The notes under the pieces were generated by a model that saw nothing but the letters and a program-made list of their open reading frames with translations, did no database searches and was not told where the DNA came from. From positions 58,091 through 122,090 of the forward strand of contig NZ_JAMXIC010000016.1 of assembly GCF_027587375.1 (NCBI RefSeq): a stretch of DNA of 64,000 bases, given 5' to 3'. The translations under genes were made by a program, and so were the position numbers. Positions 22,401 through 31,439 of this stretch are shown here, in pieces (positions within the stretch are counted from its first letter, which is position 1; each line of letters starts with the position of its first letter). This stretch comes from Arthrobacter sp. B2a2-09. GTDB taxonomy: Bacteria; Actinomycetota; Actinomycetes; Actinomycetales; Micrococcaceae.

Positions 22401-23006
22401 GAACCATGCACCGCGGGACGGGATGATCTTTGCCGTGAAGATGTCCTTGTCACTGGTCTTGTCAGCGGTGCGCTCAAAGTAGGCGCCCGGCGAACGGACC
22501 AGCTGGGAGACGACGACACGCTCGGTGCCGTTGACAACGAACGTTCCCTTCTCGGTCATGAGAGGGAAATCGCCCATGAACACGGTCTGCTGCTTGATTT
22601 CACCCGTGTTGTTGTTCATGAACTCGGCCTTGACATACAGCGGTGCCGAGTAAGTGGCGTCACGGTCTTTGCATTCGGCCATGGTGTACTTCGGATCAGC
22701 GAACTCCGGCTCGGAGAAGCTCAGGGACATAGTGCCCTGGAAGTCCTCGATGGGGGAGATCTCTTCGAAGATGTCGGCAAGTCCAGAGGTGGTGGCGACG
22801 CTCAGGTCGCCTTCCTCGACAGCCTTCGCTACCCGCGACTGCCAGCGTTCGTTTCCGACCAGCCAGTCAAAGCTGTCTGTCTGCAGTGCGAGCAGATTCG
22901 GAACGTCCAGCGGTTCGTGAATCTTTGCGAATGAGAGCCGGCGAGTTGCACCATCGGTGCTTGCCGTATTAGCGGTTTCGTTATTAGAGGTGCTCGAGGC
23001 GACCAA
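19500..23006 (-). CDS. rpoB: DNA-directed RNA polymerase beta subunit (TTG start)
   Basis: The beta subunit, 1168 residues from a TTG at 23004-23006 (MVASSTSNNETAN). GGAAGG lies seven bases upstream of this TTG; a GTG at 23021 is in frame but has only a 3-base spacing to its nearest purine run. The rifampicin region reads FFGTSQLSQFMDQNN, LTHKRRLSALGPGGLS, with wild-type Asp, His and Ser at the classical resistance positions, so the polymerase is predicted sensitive. The C-terminal part has the conserved GNKGVISKILP and GGKAQFGGQRFGEME motifs. It is transcribed apart from rplJL, with a thiolase and a YbaK-like gene in between. Confidence 0.98.
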   Translation of the reverse strand: MVASSTSNNETANTASTDGATRRLSFAKIHEPLDVPNLLALQTDSFDWLVGNERWQSRVAKAVEEGDLSVATTSGLADIFEEISPIEDFQGTMSLSFSEPEFADPKYTMAECKDRDATYSAPLYVKAEFMNNNTGEIKQQTVFMGDFPLMTEKGTFVVNGTERVVVSQLVRSPGAYFERTADKTSDKDIFTAKIIPSRGAWFELEIDKRDQVGVRLDRKRKQSVTVLLKALGWTEGQILEEFGQYDSMRATLEKDATETREDALLDIYRKLRPGEPPTVEAAQSLLDNLYFNAKRYDLAKVGRYKINRKLGIDRSLGDKEASVLHVEDIVAMIKFLVALHAGEKTLMGKRDGEDHELRVEIDDIDHFGNRRIRAVGELIENQVRTGLSRMERVVRERMTTQDVEAITPQTLINIRPVVAAIKEFFGTSQLSQFMDQNNPLSGLTHKRRLSALGPGGLSRDRAGMEVRDVHPSHYGRMCPIETPEGPNIGLIGSLASYGRINPFGFIETPYRLVSEGVVSDEVQYLTADDEAEVLIAQANAPLDADKKFAEETVLVRARGGGGEPVLVPAGEVQFMDVSPRQMVSVATALIPFLEHDDANRALMGANMQRQAVPLVRSEAPFVGTGMERAAAVDAGDVVIAKKAGVVNEVSADLVTMLNDDGTETSYRINKFARSNQGNCYNHRVLVNEGQRLEVGGIIADGPATDQGELALGKNLLVAFMSWEGHNFEDAIILSQRIVAEDVLSSIHIEEHEIDARDTKLGAEEITRDIPNVSEEVLAGLDERGIIHIGAEVEAGDILVGKVTPKGETELTPEERLLRAIFGEKSREVRDTSLKVPHGESGTVIGVRVFDRDNDDELPPGVNQLVRVYVAAKRKITDGDKLAGRHGNKGVISKILPIEDMPFLADGTPVDIVLNPLGVPGRMNVGQVLETHLGWVAKTGWKIEGEPEWVKNLPNLPRETGQTTVATPVFDGAREEEITGLLDSTNVTRDGDRLIDSSGKTRLFDGRSGEPFPDPISVGYMYILKLHHLVDDKIHARSTGPYSMITQQPLGGKAQFGGQRFGEMEVWALEAYGAAYTLQELLTIKSDDIHGRVKVYEAIVKGENIPEPGVPESFKVLIKEMQSLCLNVEVLSTDGTTIEMRDSDDAVFTAAEELGIDLSRAEPSSVEEV

Positions 23007-23415
23007 GAGGGATCCTTCCACAGACCTTCAGGCGTTTTCAGATCTCCCCCGCTTGCACCCTGCAGATTGAATCCGCAGTGTACCTTTCCGGTTCCGCTAT
23101 ATGACCCGGGACCCCCGCTGGCCAAGACCATGCTCGTTCTAAACGGCACGTCGATGGCGCAGCTGAGAGGTAAAGCCCACCGCTATATGAAGGCTGAAGG
23201 TTAACAGGGAAGACGCAAATATCCACAATACGGCAAATCAACCCACCTGTCTACCCCACATCTCGCCTGAATGCAAGCACAGTTGCTGCAGGCACCTATG
23301 CGGCCCGGCCCCATACTGCCGTGGGCGGAATGTTGTTCCGGGCTCCATTGTTGAATGGAGAGGTGATGGGCGCCACGGTAGCCTAGGCTCACCACCTTTG
23401 ATCGGAAGAGAGAAA
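23007..23415. promoter_or_regulatory. Divergent rpoB/thiolase intergenic region
   Basis: About 400 bases without a supported gene. On the rpoB side the word CCGCTATATGA occurs twice (23094-23104 and 23180-23190), giving TCATATAGCGG on the minus strand each time. The plus side must carry the thiolase promoter, for which no clear pair was seen. Overall base composition is less GC-rich than the flanking genes, as expected for a promoter region. Confidence 0.45.
23096..23125 (-). promoter_or_regulatory. Candidate rpoB promoter
   Basis: TTGGCC (23120-23125) and TATAGC (23096-23101) are separated by 18 bases on the minus strand. This would give a leader of about 85 bases before the rpoB TTG. It is a consensus-style match only. 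Confidence 0.33.
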
Positions 23416-24627
23416 ATGAGCACCCCCTCAGACAAAACGGACAACAACAACGACGTTGTCATCCTTTCCGCCAGCCGTACCCCACAGGGACGGTTGAACG
23501 GGCAACTGGCTGGGCTCACCGCCGTCGAGCTCGGTGCTCACGCCATTTCAGGCGCCATTGCGGCGAGCGGGCTCACCGCGGACAAAGTGGACGCAGTGAT
23601 TATGGGACAGGTCCTGCAGGCGGGCGCCGGCCAGAATCCGGCCCGGCAAAGCGCGATCGCCGCCGGCATCGGTTGGAACATCCCGGCCGTCACCCTTAAC
23701 AAGGTCTGCCTCTCCGGACTGACTGCCGTGATCGATGCCGCGCGAATGATCCGCAGCGGCGATGCCGCCGTCGTGGTTGCCGGCGGTCAGGAATCGATGA
23801 GCCGCGCTCCCCACTTGTTGCCGGGTTCGAGGCAAGGGTGGAGCTATGGGGCGATCCAAGCCCTCGACGTCGCAGCCCACGACGGCCTCACCGACGCCTT
23901 TGATGGCCAGTCAATGGGCCTTTCCACCGAGATCAAGAACCTCTCGCTAGGCATCGATCGCCGGTCACAGGATGAAGTGGCCGCCGCATCACACCAGCGT
24001 GCAGCCGCGGCCGCCGAGCAAGGACTGTTCGACCGCGAGATCACACCTATCAGCGTCAAACAGCGCAAGGGCGAACCGCTGGTGCTGACAAGTGACGAAG
24101 GTATCCGCCCCCAAACGACGCTGGAGACCTTGGCCCCCTTGAAGGGCGCCTTTGCTACCGACGGAACCATCACCGCGGGCAACTCCTCTCCCCTGTCCGA
24201 CGGCGCCTCCGCACTCGTGCTCACGAGCCGCCGCTTTGCCGAGGAGAACGGCCTTGACTACCTTGCCGTCGTCGGGAAGCCCGGCCAAGTAGCGGGACCT
24301 GACAACAGCCTGCATTCGCAGCCTTCCAACGCCATACGGCACGCTCTGGACCGCGCGGGGTGGACAACGGCCGATCTGGACTTCATTGAGATCAACGAAG
24401 CCTTCGGCTCGGTTGCCGTGCAGTCCTTGAAGGACTTGGATTATCCCTTGGAGAAGTGCAATATCCACGGCGGAGCAATTGCGATTGGACACCCGATCGG
24501 CGCCTCAGGAGCGCGGCTTGCCCTGCACGCTGCCCACGAGCTGAAGCGCCGCGGGAAGGGCAAAGCGGCGGTGGCCCTATGCGGTGGCGGCGGCCAAGGC
24601 GAAGCACTGCTTCTCTACCGCGACTAG
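23416..24627 (+). CDS. Acetyl-CoA C-acetyltransferase (thiolase)
   Basis: A thiolase that condenses or cleaves acetoacetyl-CoA or a related 3-ketoacyl-CoA. The 403-residue protein starts MSTPSDKTDNNNDVVILSAS, with GGAAGAGAG just upstream; an earlier TTG (23398) is in frame but less likely. The active-site nucleophile is Cys at about 98 in NKVCLSGL, the catalytic His lies in GGAIAIGHPIGASGARL and the second Cys in ALCGGGGQGEA. The acetyl-CoA acetyltransferase subclass fits better than the long-chain class, but substrate is not proven. It is transcribed away from rpoB and is followed by a YbaK-like gene 51 bases later. Confidence 0.9.
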   Translation: MSTPSDKTDNNNDVVILSASRTPQGRLNGQLAGLTAVELGAHAISGAIAASGLTADKVDAVIMGQVLQAGAGQNPARQSAIAAGIGWNIPAVTLNKVCLSGLTAVIDAARMIRSGDAAVVVAGGQESMSRAPHLLPGSRQGWSYGAIQALDVAAHDGLTDAFDGQSMGLSTEIKNLSLGIDRRSQDEVAAASHQRAAAAAEQGLFDREITPISVKQRKGEPLVLTSDEGIRPQTTLETLAPLKGAFATDGTITAGNSSPLSDGASALVLTSRRFAEENGLDYLAVVGKPGQVAGPDNSLHSQPSNAIRHALDRAGWTTADLDFIEINEAFGSVAVQSLKDLDYPLEKCNIHGGAIAIGHPIGASGARLALHAAHELKRRGKGKAAVALCGGGGQGEALLLYRD

Positions 24628-24678
24628 ATGTTCGGCGGATTCGGCGGCTGGATCGCCATGAACGGAAATGGAGCATGA

Positions 24679-25146
24679 ATGCGGGGCACTGAGCGATTCC
24701 TTGCCGACGCGGCCGCCCGCGGACTCGAAGTCCAACTCGTAGAGCGGGCGGCGGCAGGCAGCCTTAACGAAGCGGCCCGCATCATGGGGATCACGCCTGC
24801 GGACATCGTGAAGTCCCTTGTGGTCAAGCACCGGGATGGCACTTTCCTGTTTGCGTTGGTTCCGGGTGACCGGCAGATCTCCTGGCCCAAGCTGCGCGCC
24901 CTCCTGGGCGTCAATAAGCTGTCCATGCCCTCCGCCGACATCGCTTTCGAGGCAACCGGCTACGAGCGCGGCACCATCACGCCCCTGGGAAGTTCGAAGC
25001 CCTGGCCGGTCTATGCGGATGCCAGCATCGCCGGACGCAGGATCTCCATGGGCGCAGGCGAGCACGGATTCAGCGCTTTCGTGAAGGCCGATGAGCTGGC
25101 CGCCGCGCTGCAGGCAGTCGTAGCCGACATCAGCGACCCCATCTAA
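24679..25146 (+). CDS. YbaK/EbsC-family aminoacyl-tRNA deacylase
   Basis: A 155-residue protein of the YbaK/ProX editing family, whose members hydrolyse mischarged aminoacyl-tRNA such as Cys-tRNA(Pro). The recognised core is IVKSLVVKHRDGTFLFALVPGDRQIS (split here as VKSLVVKH and FALVPGDRQ, about 37-57) and the C-terminal ISMGAGEHGFSAFV. The conserved Lys of the family is in KSLV (about 38). The exact tRNA substrate is not determinable. It is downstream of the thiolase and immediately followed by a long inverted repeat. Confidence 0.85.
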   Translation: MRGTERFLADAAARGLEVQLVERAAAGSLNEAARIMGITPADIVKSLVVKHRDGTFLFALVPGDRQISWPKLRALLGVNKLSMPSADIAFEATGYERGTITPLGSSKPWPVYADASIAGRRISMGAGEHGFSAFVKADELAAALQAVVADISDPI

Positions 25147-25209
25147 CAACGCGGGGTCACTTACGGCCCATCCAGCAGCACCAAATGGGCCGTAAGTGAC
25201 CCCGCGTTG
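25147..25209. repeat. Long inverted repeat after YbaK-like gene
   Basis: A perfect 25-bp inverted repeat (25147-25171 with 25185-25209) with a 13-base loop. The left arm begins CAACGCGGGGTCACTTACGG. It starts right after the YbaK-like stop, between that gene and the convergent rplL, and is followed a few bases later by the rplL terminator. It has no T-run, so it is not a textbook terminator. Its form matches the other long gene-end palindromes of the window. Confidence 0.9.
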
Positions 25210-25220
25210 CCCTTAAATGC

Positions 25221-25258
25221 AGGAAGCCCCGCCCGGACGGATCCGGACGGGGCTTCCT
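25221..25258 (-). terminator. rplJL terminator
   Basis: A 17-bp stem with one mismatch (25221-25237 with 25242-25258), loop of four bases, beginning 12 bases past the rplL stop. The stem is GC-rich and lies in the right place for the end of the rplJL unit. Confidence 0.78.
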
Positions 25259-25270
25259 CGGTATAGCGAG

Positions 25271-25648
25271 TTACTTGACAGTAACGCTGGCACCGGCAGC
25301 TTCGAGCTGCTCCTTGGCCTTCTCTGCGGCTTCCTTGGTGGCGCCTTCGAGGACAGCCTTCGGTGCGCTGTCAACCAGGTCCTTGGCTTCCTTGAGGCCG
25401 AGGGAGGTGATAGCGCGAACTTCCTTGATCACGGCGATCTTCTTTTCGCCGGCACCTTCGAGGATGACATCAAATTCGGTCTTCTCTTCAACTTCTTCGC
25501 CAGCGCCGGCGCCAGCCGGGCCTGCAACTGCAACAGCAGCAGCAGTAACTTCGAAGGTCTCTTCGAAGAGCTTGACGAACTCGGAGAGCTCGATGATGGT
25601 CAGTTCCTTGAAAGCTTCAATGAGCTCTTCGTTGCTGAGCTTCGCCAT
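25271..25648 (-). CDS. rplL: 50S ribosomal protein L7/L12
   Basis: L7/L12 forms the mobile stalk that recruits translation factors. The 125-residue product has the N-terminal dimerisation part (MAKLSNEELIEAFKELTIIEL), an Ala/Gly-rich hinge (about 36-50) and the C-terminal factor-binding domain with KTEFDVILEGAGEKKIAVIK. It follows rplJ by 75 bases and is the last gene of its unit, being followed by a terminator, not by rpoB. Confidence 0.98.
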   Translation of the reverse strand: MAKLSNEELIEAFKELTIIELSEFVKLFEETFEVTAAAVAVAGPAGAGAGEEVEEKTEFDVILEGAGEKKIAVIKEVRAITSLGLKEAKDLVDSAPKAVLEGATKEAAEKAKEQLEAAGASVTVK

Positions 25649-25723
25649 GTTTGGCGTCCTTCCTTTAGGTGGTGCTGCCGCGGACGTCGTCCGCTACTGC
25701 ACCGCAGTTTGAATGGGGAGAAC

Positions 25724-26329
25724 TTAGTTCTCTTCGGTTGCTGCTTCAGCGGCTTCAGCCGGAGCGGCAGCCTCTTCTGCAGCAGCCTCGGCGGGAGCCT
25801 CTTCTGCAGCCGGTGCTTCTTCAGCGGCCGGTGCTACAGCGCCGCCCTCTTCTTCAAGCTTGAGGCGCAGAGCGTCAATGATGCGTGCAGCAGCGGCAGC
25901 AGGTGCCTTGAGGATGCCTGCAACCTTGGCGAGCTGCAGCTCACGGGACTCGAGGGCTGCCAGAGCGGCAACCTCTGCTGCGTTCAGTGCCTTGCCTTCG
26001 AAGTAGCCGGTCTTGATGACCAGCTGCTTGTTGACCTTGGCAAAGTCCGTCAGGCTCTTGGCGGCAGCAACCGCGTCACCCTTGATGAATGCAATTGCAG
26101 TGGGGCCGGCGAGCTGACCGTCGAATGCTTCGACACCAGCTTCCTTGGCTGCAATGGCGGTCAGGGTGTTCTTGACGACCGAGAACTTGGTGTCCAGGCC
26201 GAGAGAAACACGCAGCTGCTTGAGCTGTGCAACAGAGAGCCCACGGTATTCGGTCAGGACAGCGGCGTTCGATTCCTTGAAATCGTTGGTGATCTCAGCT
26301 ACTGCAGAGATCTTGCTAGGCGTTGCCAT
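25724..26329 (-). CDS. rplJ: 50S ribosomal protein L10
   Basis: L10 anchors L7/L12 dimers to the ribosome. The 201-residue product starts MATPSKISAVAEITNDFKES at the ATG at 26327-26329 with GGAGGG upstream; a longer in-frame start lies inside the leader and is rejected. The C-terminus is a low-complexity Ala/Glu extension (EEAPAAEEAPAEAAAEE), longer than in many L10 proteins. The preceding leader carries an attenuator-like hairpin, consistent with autogenous control by the L10(L12)4 complex. Confidence 0.97.
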   Translation of the reverse strand: MATPSKISAVAEITNDFKESNAAVLTEYRGLSVAQLKQLRVSLGLDTKFSVVKNTLTAIAAKEAGVEAFDGQLAGPTAIAFIKGDAVAAAKSLTDFAKVNKQLVIKTGYFEGKALNAAEVAALAALESRELQLAKVAGILKAPAAAAARIIDALRLKLEEEGGAVAPAAEEAPAAEEAPAEAAAEEAAAPAEAAEAATEEN

Positions 26330-26631
26330 AACCCTCCTTCCGGGGAATAAAGCCGGTTTTCCGGGTCCCCGCTCAAAAGAGCTGCAACTAAAAAACGCCC
26401 CGCGCAGATGCACGGGGCTTGGCTCAACACGATCCAATGATCGTGGAGATTTGCTTCGTTCACCTGCGCCGGCCGCCCTTTGTCAGGGTCCTTCGTCTAG
26501 GAAACCACTTGGTTCTTCCGCGCGTAGCTGCAGAGTTGAGCTGAGCGCGGAGGAGTGGATTCCCATCAACCGACGGTCTTTGGTAGTTCAAGCTTACGGG
26601 ACGGGCAAGTCCATCGCCAAATCGCGCCGCC
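26330..26631 (-). ncRNA. rplJ leader, L10-leader-like
   Basis: The 302 bases before rplJ contain no gene. A possible promoter (TTGGCG to TAAGCT, 18-base spacer) lies near 26590-26622 on the minus strand, which would give a leader of about 250 bases. The leader contains a hairpin with a T6 tail (26390-26418). This matches the general layout of L10 leaders that sense the free L10-L12 complex, but I could not verify the conserved kink-turn without folding. Confidence 0.5.
26390..26418 (-). terminator. Attenuator-like hairpin in rplJ leader
   Basis: On the minus strand GCCCCG (26413-26418) pairs with CGGGGC (26397-26402) across a 10-base loop, followed at once by TTTTTT (26390-26395). This is a textbook intrinsic terminator, but it lies 61 bases before the rplJ start, not after a gene. 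It is therefore more likely an attenuator than the end of a transcript. Confidence 0.72.
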
Positions 26632-27761
26632 TCACTCGGAGGAAGTGACCCTCGGGCCCATGTCCGGCAGTTCCTTCTGCCACAGCCCCGTAACCCCGGC
26701 CGTGGTGAATCCCAATTGCTTGTTCACCGTTAGCAGGTACCGGTTTTCGGGGGCATTCCAGGTGTAGATCACCCGGGCGTCGGGAAACTGTTCGCTGAGG
26801 CGCTGCATGTTGGCGACCTTGATGAGGAGCCCGAGCTTGTTTCCGCGGTGCTCCTGCAAGACGATCGTGTCGTCTTGAAAGACGACATCCTGGCGTTGCG
26901 CCAGGACGCCGATGGTGGTGAGTCCAACGATCCGCCCGCTGGAGACGTGCTCGACGGCGGTGACCACCGTTCGGCGCCCCTGCGCAACGGCGGCGTCTTC
27001 CGCCTGACGCAAGACGCCGGCGTCGAACACTAGCTGCTGCTGCCCGGCTTCCGCCGTCTCATTGCCTTCAGACACCACTTCCCCCGCCGCGTTCTCCAGC
27101 GCGGCCACAGCTTCGAGCCACTGTTGCGGGCAACGGTCGGTCCAGTGGTGGATCCGATAGCGGCCGGCGTTCGCGTCTTCCGCTTCGGCCTCAAGCTCAG
27201 CGACGAGCTTTGAATCCAACGGAAGCGCACAGGAACTGAACTGTTCGATGTGCTGGAGGGTGTAGCCGGTACGCCGGGCAAAATCGACCTCGCGGCTGGC
27301 CAAGGGAACGAAGCCCAGGCCGCTGCCAGGCACGAGCTGCCCCTCGGCACCACCGCGCAGGGACTCGGCAGGGTGGTTGGTGTCCACCATGATCATCGTC
27401 CGGCCCTCGCTTTTGGCGAAATGTTCGGCAGCTTCCAGGAGCTGCCGTCCGACGCCCCTGCGCTGGAACTCAGGAAGAATGTCAAGGGTGAACTCGGCCA
27501 GGTCCATGTTGTCGGCAAGTGGCAGCGCGATGTCGACAGTACCGACGATGCGGCCGTCAACGCGGGCCACGAGGATGACCTGGCGTTCGTAAGGATCGCC
27601 GAGTTCGAGCAGTTTCTCCAACGGCGTGTAGGCGAGATCGTCGGTGCCCCAGATCTGCATCCGGACCCTGCGGCTGACTTCGACGGCGGCCAGGAAATCC
27701 TTTGCGTCATCGGCGTCAAGGGCATCCGGGATCCAGAGTTGGCCGATCTCCACCGTGCTGG

Positions 27762-27765
<4 letters not shown>
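26632..27765 (-). CDS. GNAT-family acetyltransferase, two-domain
   Basis: A 377-residue protein with two GNAT-like halves, like mycothiol-synthase-type tandem acetyltransferases but not mshD itself. The N-terminal half has the acetyl-CoA motif A region LPEFQRRGVGRQLLEAAEHF (about 93-112); the C-terminal half has VLQEHRGNKLGLLIKVANM and a YTWNAPENRYLLTVNKQLGF ending typical of GNAT. The ATG at 27763-27765 overlaps the stop of the upstream GNAT gene (ATGA), so an earlier ATG (27783) is less likely. The acceptor substrate is unknown. The pair lies between rplA and rplJ. Confidence 0.85.
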
Positions 27766-28889
<1,124 letters not shown>

Positions 28890-28991
28890 GCCCTCAGCCT
28901 AATCAGCGGTCGCCACCCGCGATAGGTGCCTGTTTGCCGCACCCGAACCGGACCGCTCGAGGTGCCGGATACTCGAAAGGACCGCTACAAC

Positions 28992-29027
28992 GAAAGGACC
29001 GCCCGGCGAATGCCGGACGGTCCTTTC
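28992..29027 (-). terminator. rplKA terminator
   Basis: A 16-bp stem with one mismatch (28992-29007 with 29012-29027), 4-base loop, starting 21 bases after the rplA stop. It separates rplKA from the GNAT pair. Confidence 0.78.
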
Positions 29028-29048
29028 AGAGTCGATGCTCCCAGTGGC

Positions 29049-29756
29049 TTACGCCTCGGTGAGAACCTTGGTGACGTTCGGGTCAACGGAGATGCCCGGG
29101 CCGAACGTGGTGGCGACGGTAGCCTTCTGGATGTAGCGGCCCTTCGAAGCGGACGGCTTCAGGCGAAGCACCTCTTCCAGAGCAGCTGCGTAGTTCTCGG
29201 CCAGCTTCAGTTCATCGAAGGAAACCTTGCCGATGATGAAGTGCAGGTTCGAGTGCTTGTCGACGCGGAAGTCGATCTTGCCACCCTTGATGTCGTTGAC
29301 AGCCTTGGTGACGTCTGCGGTCACGGTACCGGTCTTCGGGTTCGGCATGAGGTTACGCGGGCCGAGGACCTTACCGAGACGGCCAACCTTGCCCATGAGG
29401 TCAGGGGTTGCCACTGCGGCGTCGAAGTCGGTCCAGCCGGCCGCGATCTTTTCGATCAGGTCATCGGAACCAACGAAGTCGGCGCCTGCAGCGATTGCTG
29501 CTTCAGCCTTGTCGCCCGTTGCGAAAACCAGGACGCGGGCAGTCTTACCCGTGCCGTGCGGCAGGTTGACGGTGCCGCGGACCATCTGGTCGGCCTTACG
29601 CGGGTCAACGCCCAAACGGAAAGCGACCTCAACGGTGGCGTCGAACTTGGACGGGTTGGTGTCCTTGGCGAGCTTGATGGCCTCGAACGGGGCGTAGAAC
29701 TTGTCTGCCTCGATCTTGGCTACGGCTGCCTCATATGCTTTGCTGCGCTTTGCCAT
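29049..29756 (-). CDS. rplA: 50S ribosomal protein L1
   Basis: L1 forms the mobile stalk near the E site and in E. coli represses its own operon. The 235-residue product begins MAKRSKAYEAAVAKIEADKF and contains the typical GTVNLPHGTGKTARVLVFA and PNPKTGTVTADVTKAVNDIKGG motifs. It lies 132 bases downstream of rplK and ends before a hairpin. Length is normal. Confidence 0.98.
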   Translation of the reverse strand: MAKRSKAYEAAVAKIEADKFYAPFEAIKLAKDTNPSKFDATVEVAFRLGVDPRKADQMVRGTVNLPHGTGKTARVLVFATGDKAEAAIAAGADFVGSDDLIEKIAAGWTDFDAAVATPDLMGKVGRLGKVLGPRNLMPNPKTGTVTADVTKAVNDIKGGKIDFRVDKHSNLHFIIGKVSFDELKLAENYAAALEEVLRLKPSASKGRYIQKATVATTFGPGISVDPNVTKVLTEA

Positions 29757-29888
29757 GCTGCTTATTCTCCTTGTGCAGTTGTGGTCTGCGGACCGCGCTG
29801 GGCCCTGCCACAGTTGGAAATCCGGCGTGGATCTCCAACATTTTCAATATTTCAATGGTGCCGGTTTCCCGGCGGTTGAAGGCTGGTA

Positions 29889-30320
29889 TTAGCCTTCTAC
29901 GGTGATGCCCATGGAGCGTGCAGTGCCGGCGATGATCTTGGCAGCACCCTCAAGGCTGGTGGCGTTGAGGTCTTCCATCTTGGTGGTGGCGATCTCGTTA
30001 ACCTGCGCCTGGGTCAGCTTGGCAACCTTGACGGTGTGCGGCGTGGCCGAACCCTTTGCAACGCCTGCAGCCTTCTTGATGAGCTCTGCAGCCGGCGGGG
30101 TCTTGGTGATGAAGGTGAAGGAGCGGTCTTCGTAGACCGTGATTTCAACCGGGATAACGTTTCCGCGCTGGGCTTCCGTTGCAGCGTTGTACGCCTTGCA
30201 GAATTCCATGATGTTGACACCGTGCTGGCCAAGCGCAGGACCGATCGGCGGGGCCGGGTTGGCGGCACCTGCCTGGATCTGCAGCTTGATGAGGCCGGTG
30301 ACCTTCTTCTTGGGAGCCAA
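29889..30320 (-). CDS. rplK: 50S ribosomal protein L11 (TTG start)
   Basis: L11 forms part of the GTPase-associated centre. The 143-residue product starts [20 protein letters not shown] from a TTG at 30318-30320, with AGAAGG upstream; a longer in-frame start at 30338 is less likely because it is not conserved. The N-terminal Pro-rich [16 protein letters not shown] region is the wild-type thiopeptide-binding form. It is 129 bases after nusG. Confidence 0.97.
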
Positions 30321-30449
30321 TGTAGGTCCTTCTCTCAATAACTTCCTAGGACACAGGAGCGTGCCTCAGGTTTGTGGCCGCCATGGCAAGGCGACCGACC
30401 GCTCCGTGGCTGCTAAGCGGGCAGCCGCGGGGCGAAATTCTTGGATCAA

Positions 30450-31325
30450 CTAGATCTTGGTGACCTGGTTGAATGCGAGCGTAACCGGGGTTTCGCGTTC
30501 GAAGATCGACACCAGGACCACAAGGGTCTGGGAATCCATCTTGATCTCGGAGATCGTGGCTGGAAGGGTCTCGAACGGACCTTCCTTGACGATGACGGAC
30601 TCTCCGACCTCGAAGTCGATGTCGACGGGCGTCTGGTGCTGCTTGTTGACCGGCTTGCCCTTTTCGGCCTGCTGCTCTTCGAAGACCGGAGCCAACATGG
30701 AGAAGACCTCGTCGAGGCGAAGCGGGACCGGATTGTGTGCGTTGCCCACGAAGCCGGTGACACCCGGGGTGTGGCGGACCGCGCCCCAGGATGCGTCAGT
30801 CAGGTCCATACGGACGAGGACGTAACCCGGAATGCGTACGCGGTTGATGATCTTGCGCTGGGCGTTCTTGATCTCAACGACTTCCTCCATGGGCACCTGG
30901 ATCTCGAAGATGTAATCTTCCATGTCCAGGGTCTGGATGCGGGTCTCAAGATTGGCCTTGACGCGGTTTTCGTAGCCGGCGTAGGAGTGGATGACGTACC
31001 AGTCACCCTCCTGGCGGCGAAGCTTGCCCTTGAACTCCTCAGCGGGGTCGGCGGGCGCTACGGCTGCGGCGGCGGCCAGGGCGTCGGCGTCGTCGGCAGA
31101 CTCGTCCTCATCGGACTCGCCGTCAGCAGACTCATCCTCATCGGACTCGCCGTCGGACGCACCGGCGTCGTTGAACTCATCCTGGTCGGCGTCGTCGACG
31201 TCGGCAGTTTCGGGCGCAGCAGAATCGACCTCGGATCCTTCCACGGCGTCAGCCGTGGCGTGGGCCGTGCTTTCAGCGGGCCCATCCAGCTCAGTCTCAG
31301 TTACCTCGAGCTCCTGCTCAGACAC
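30450..31325 (-). CDS. nusG: Transcription antitermination factor NusG, long acidic N-terminus
   Basis: NusG binds RNA polymerase and links it to Rho or the ribosome. The core NGN domain starts at about residue 105 (GDWYVIHSYAGYENRVK) and the KOW domain is near the end (VGESVIVKEGPFETLPATI). The GTG at 31323-31325 is preferred because AGGAG lies five bases upstream; an ATG ten codons earlier has none. Residues about 1-100 are acidic and low-complexity, with a 10-residue unit duplicated. The 291-residue length is well above the E. coli protein (about 180), as in other actinobacteria. Confidence 0.96.
   Translation of the reverse strand: MSEQELEVTETELDGPAESTAHATADAVEGSEVDSAAPETADVDDADQDEFNDAGASDGESDEDESADGESDEDESADDADALAAAAAVAPADPAEEFKGKLRRQEGDWYVIHSYAGYENRVKANLETRIQTLDMEDYIFEIQVPMEEVVEIKNAQRKIINRVRIPGYVLVRMDLTDASWGAVRHTPGVTGFVGNAHNPVPLRLDEVFSMLAPVFEEQQAEKGKPVNKQHQTPVDIDFEVGESVIVKEGPFETLPATISEIKMDSQTLVVLVSIFERETPVTLAFNQVTKI
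31092..31151. repeat. 30-bp tandem duplication in nusG
   Basis: Two adjacent 30-bp units (31092-31121 and 31122-31151) differ at two positions. On the coding strand they encode the acidic GESDEDESAD block twice in the N-terminal extension of NusG. The near identity suggests a recent in-frame duplication. Confidence 0.88.
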
Positions 31326-31439
31326 TTGGTCTCCTGCTTCCTCATTGCCTAACATGCCTATTTAAATGGCTCAATTCCGCAAACCCTGCGAAATCCCTTG
31401 ATTTTCCGGGGATTCCGCGCGGTTTACGGAGCGATCCGC

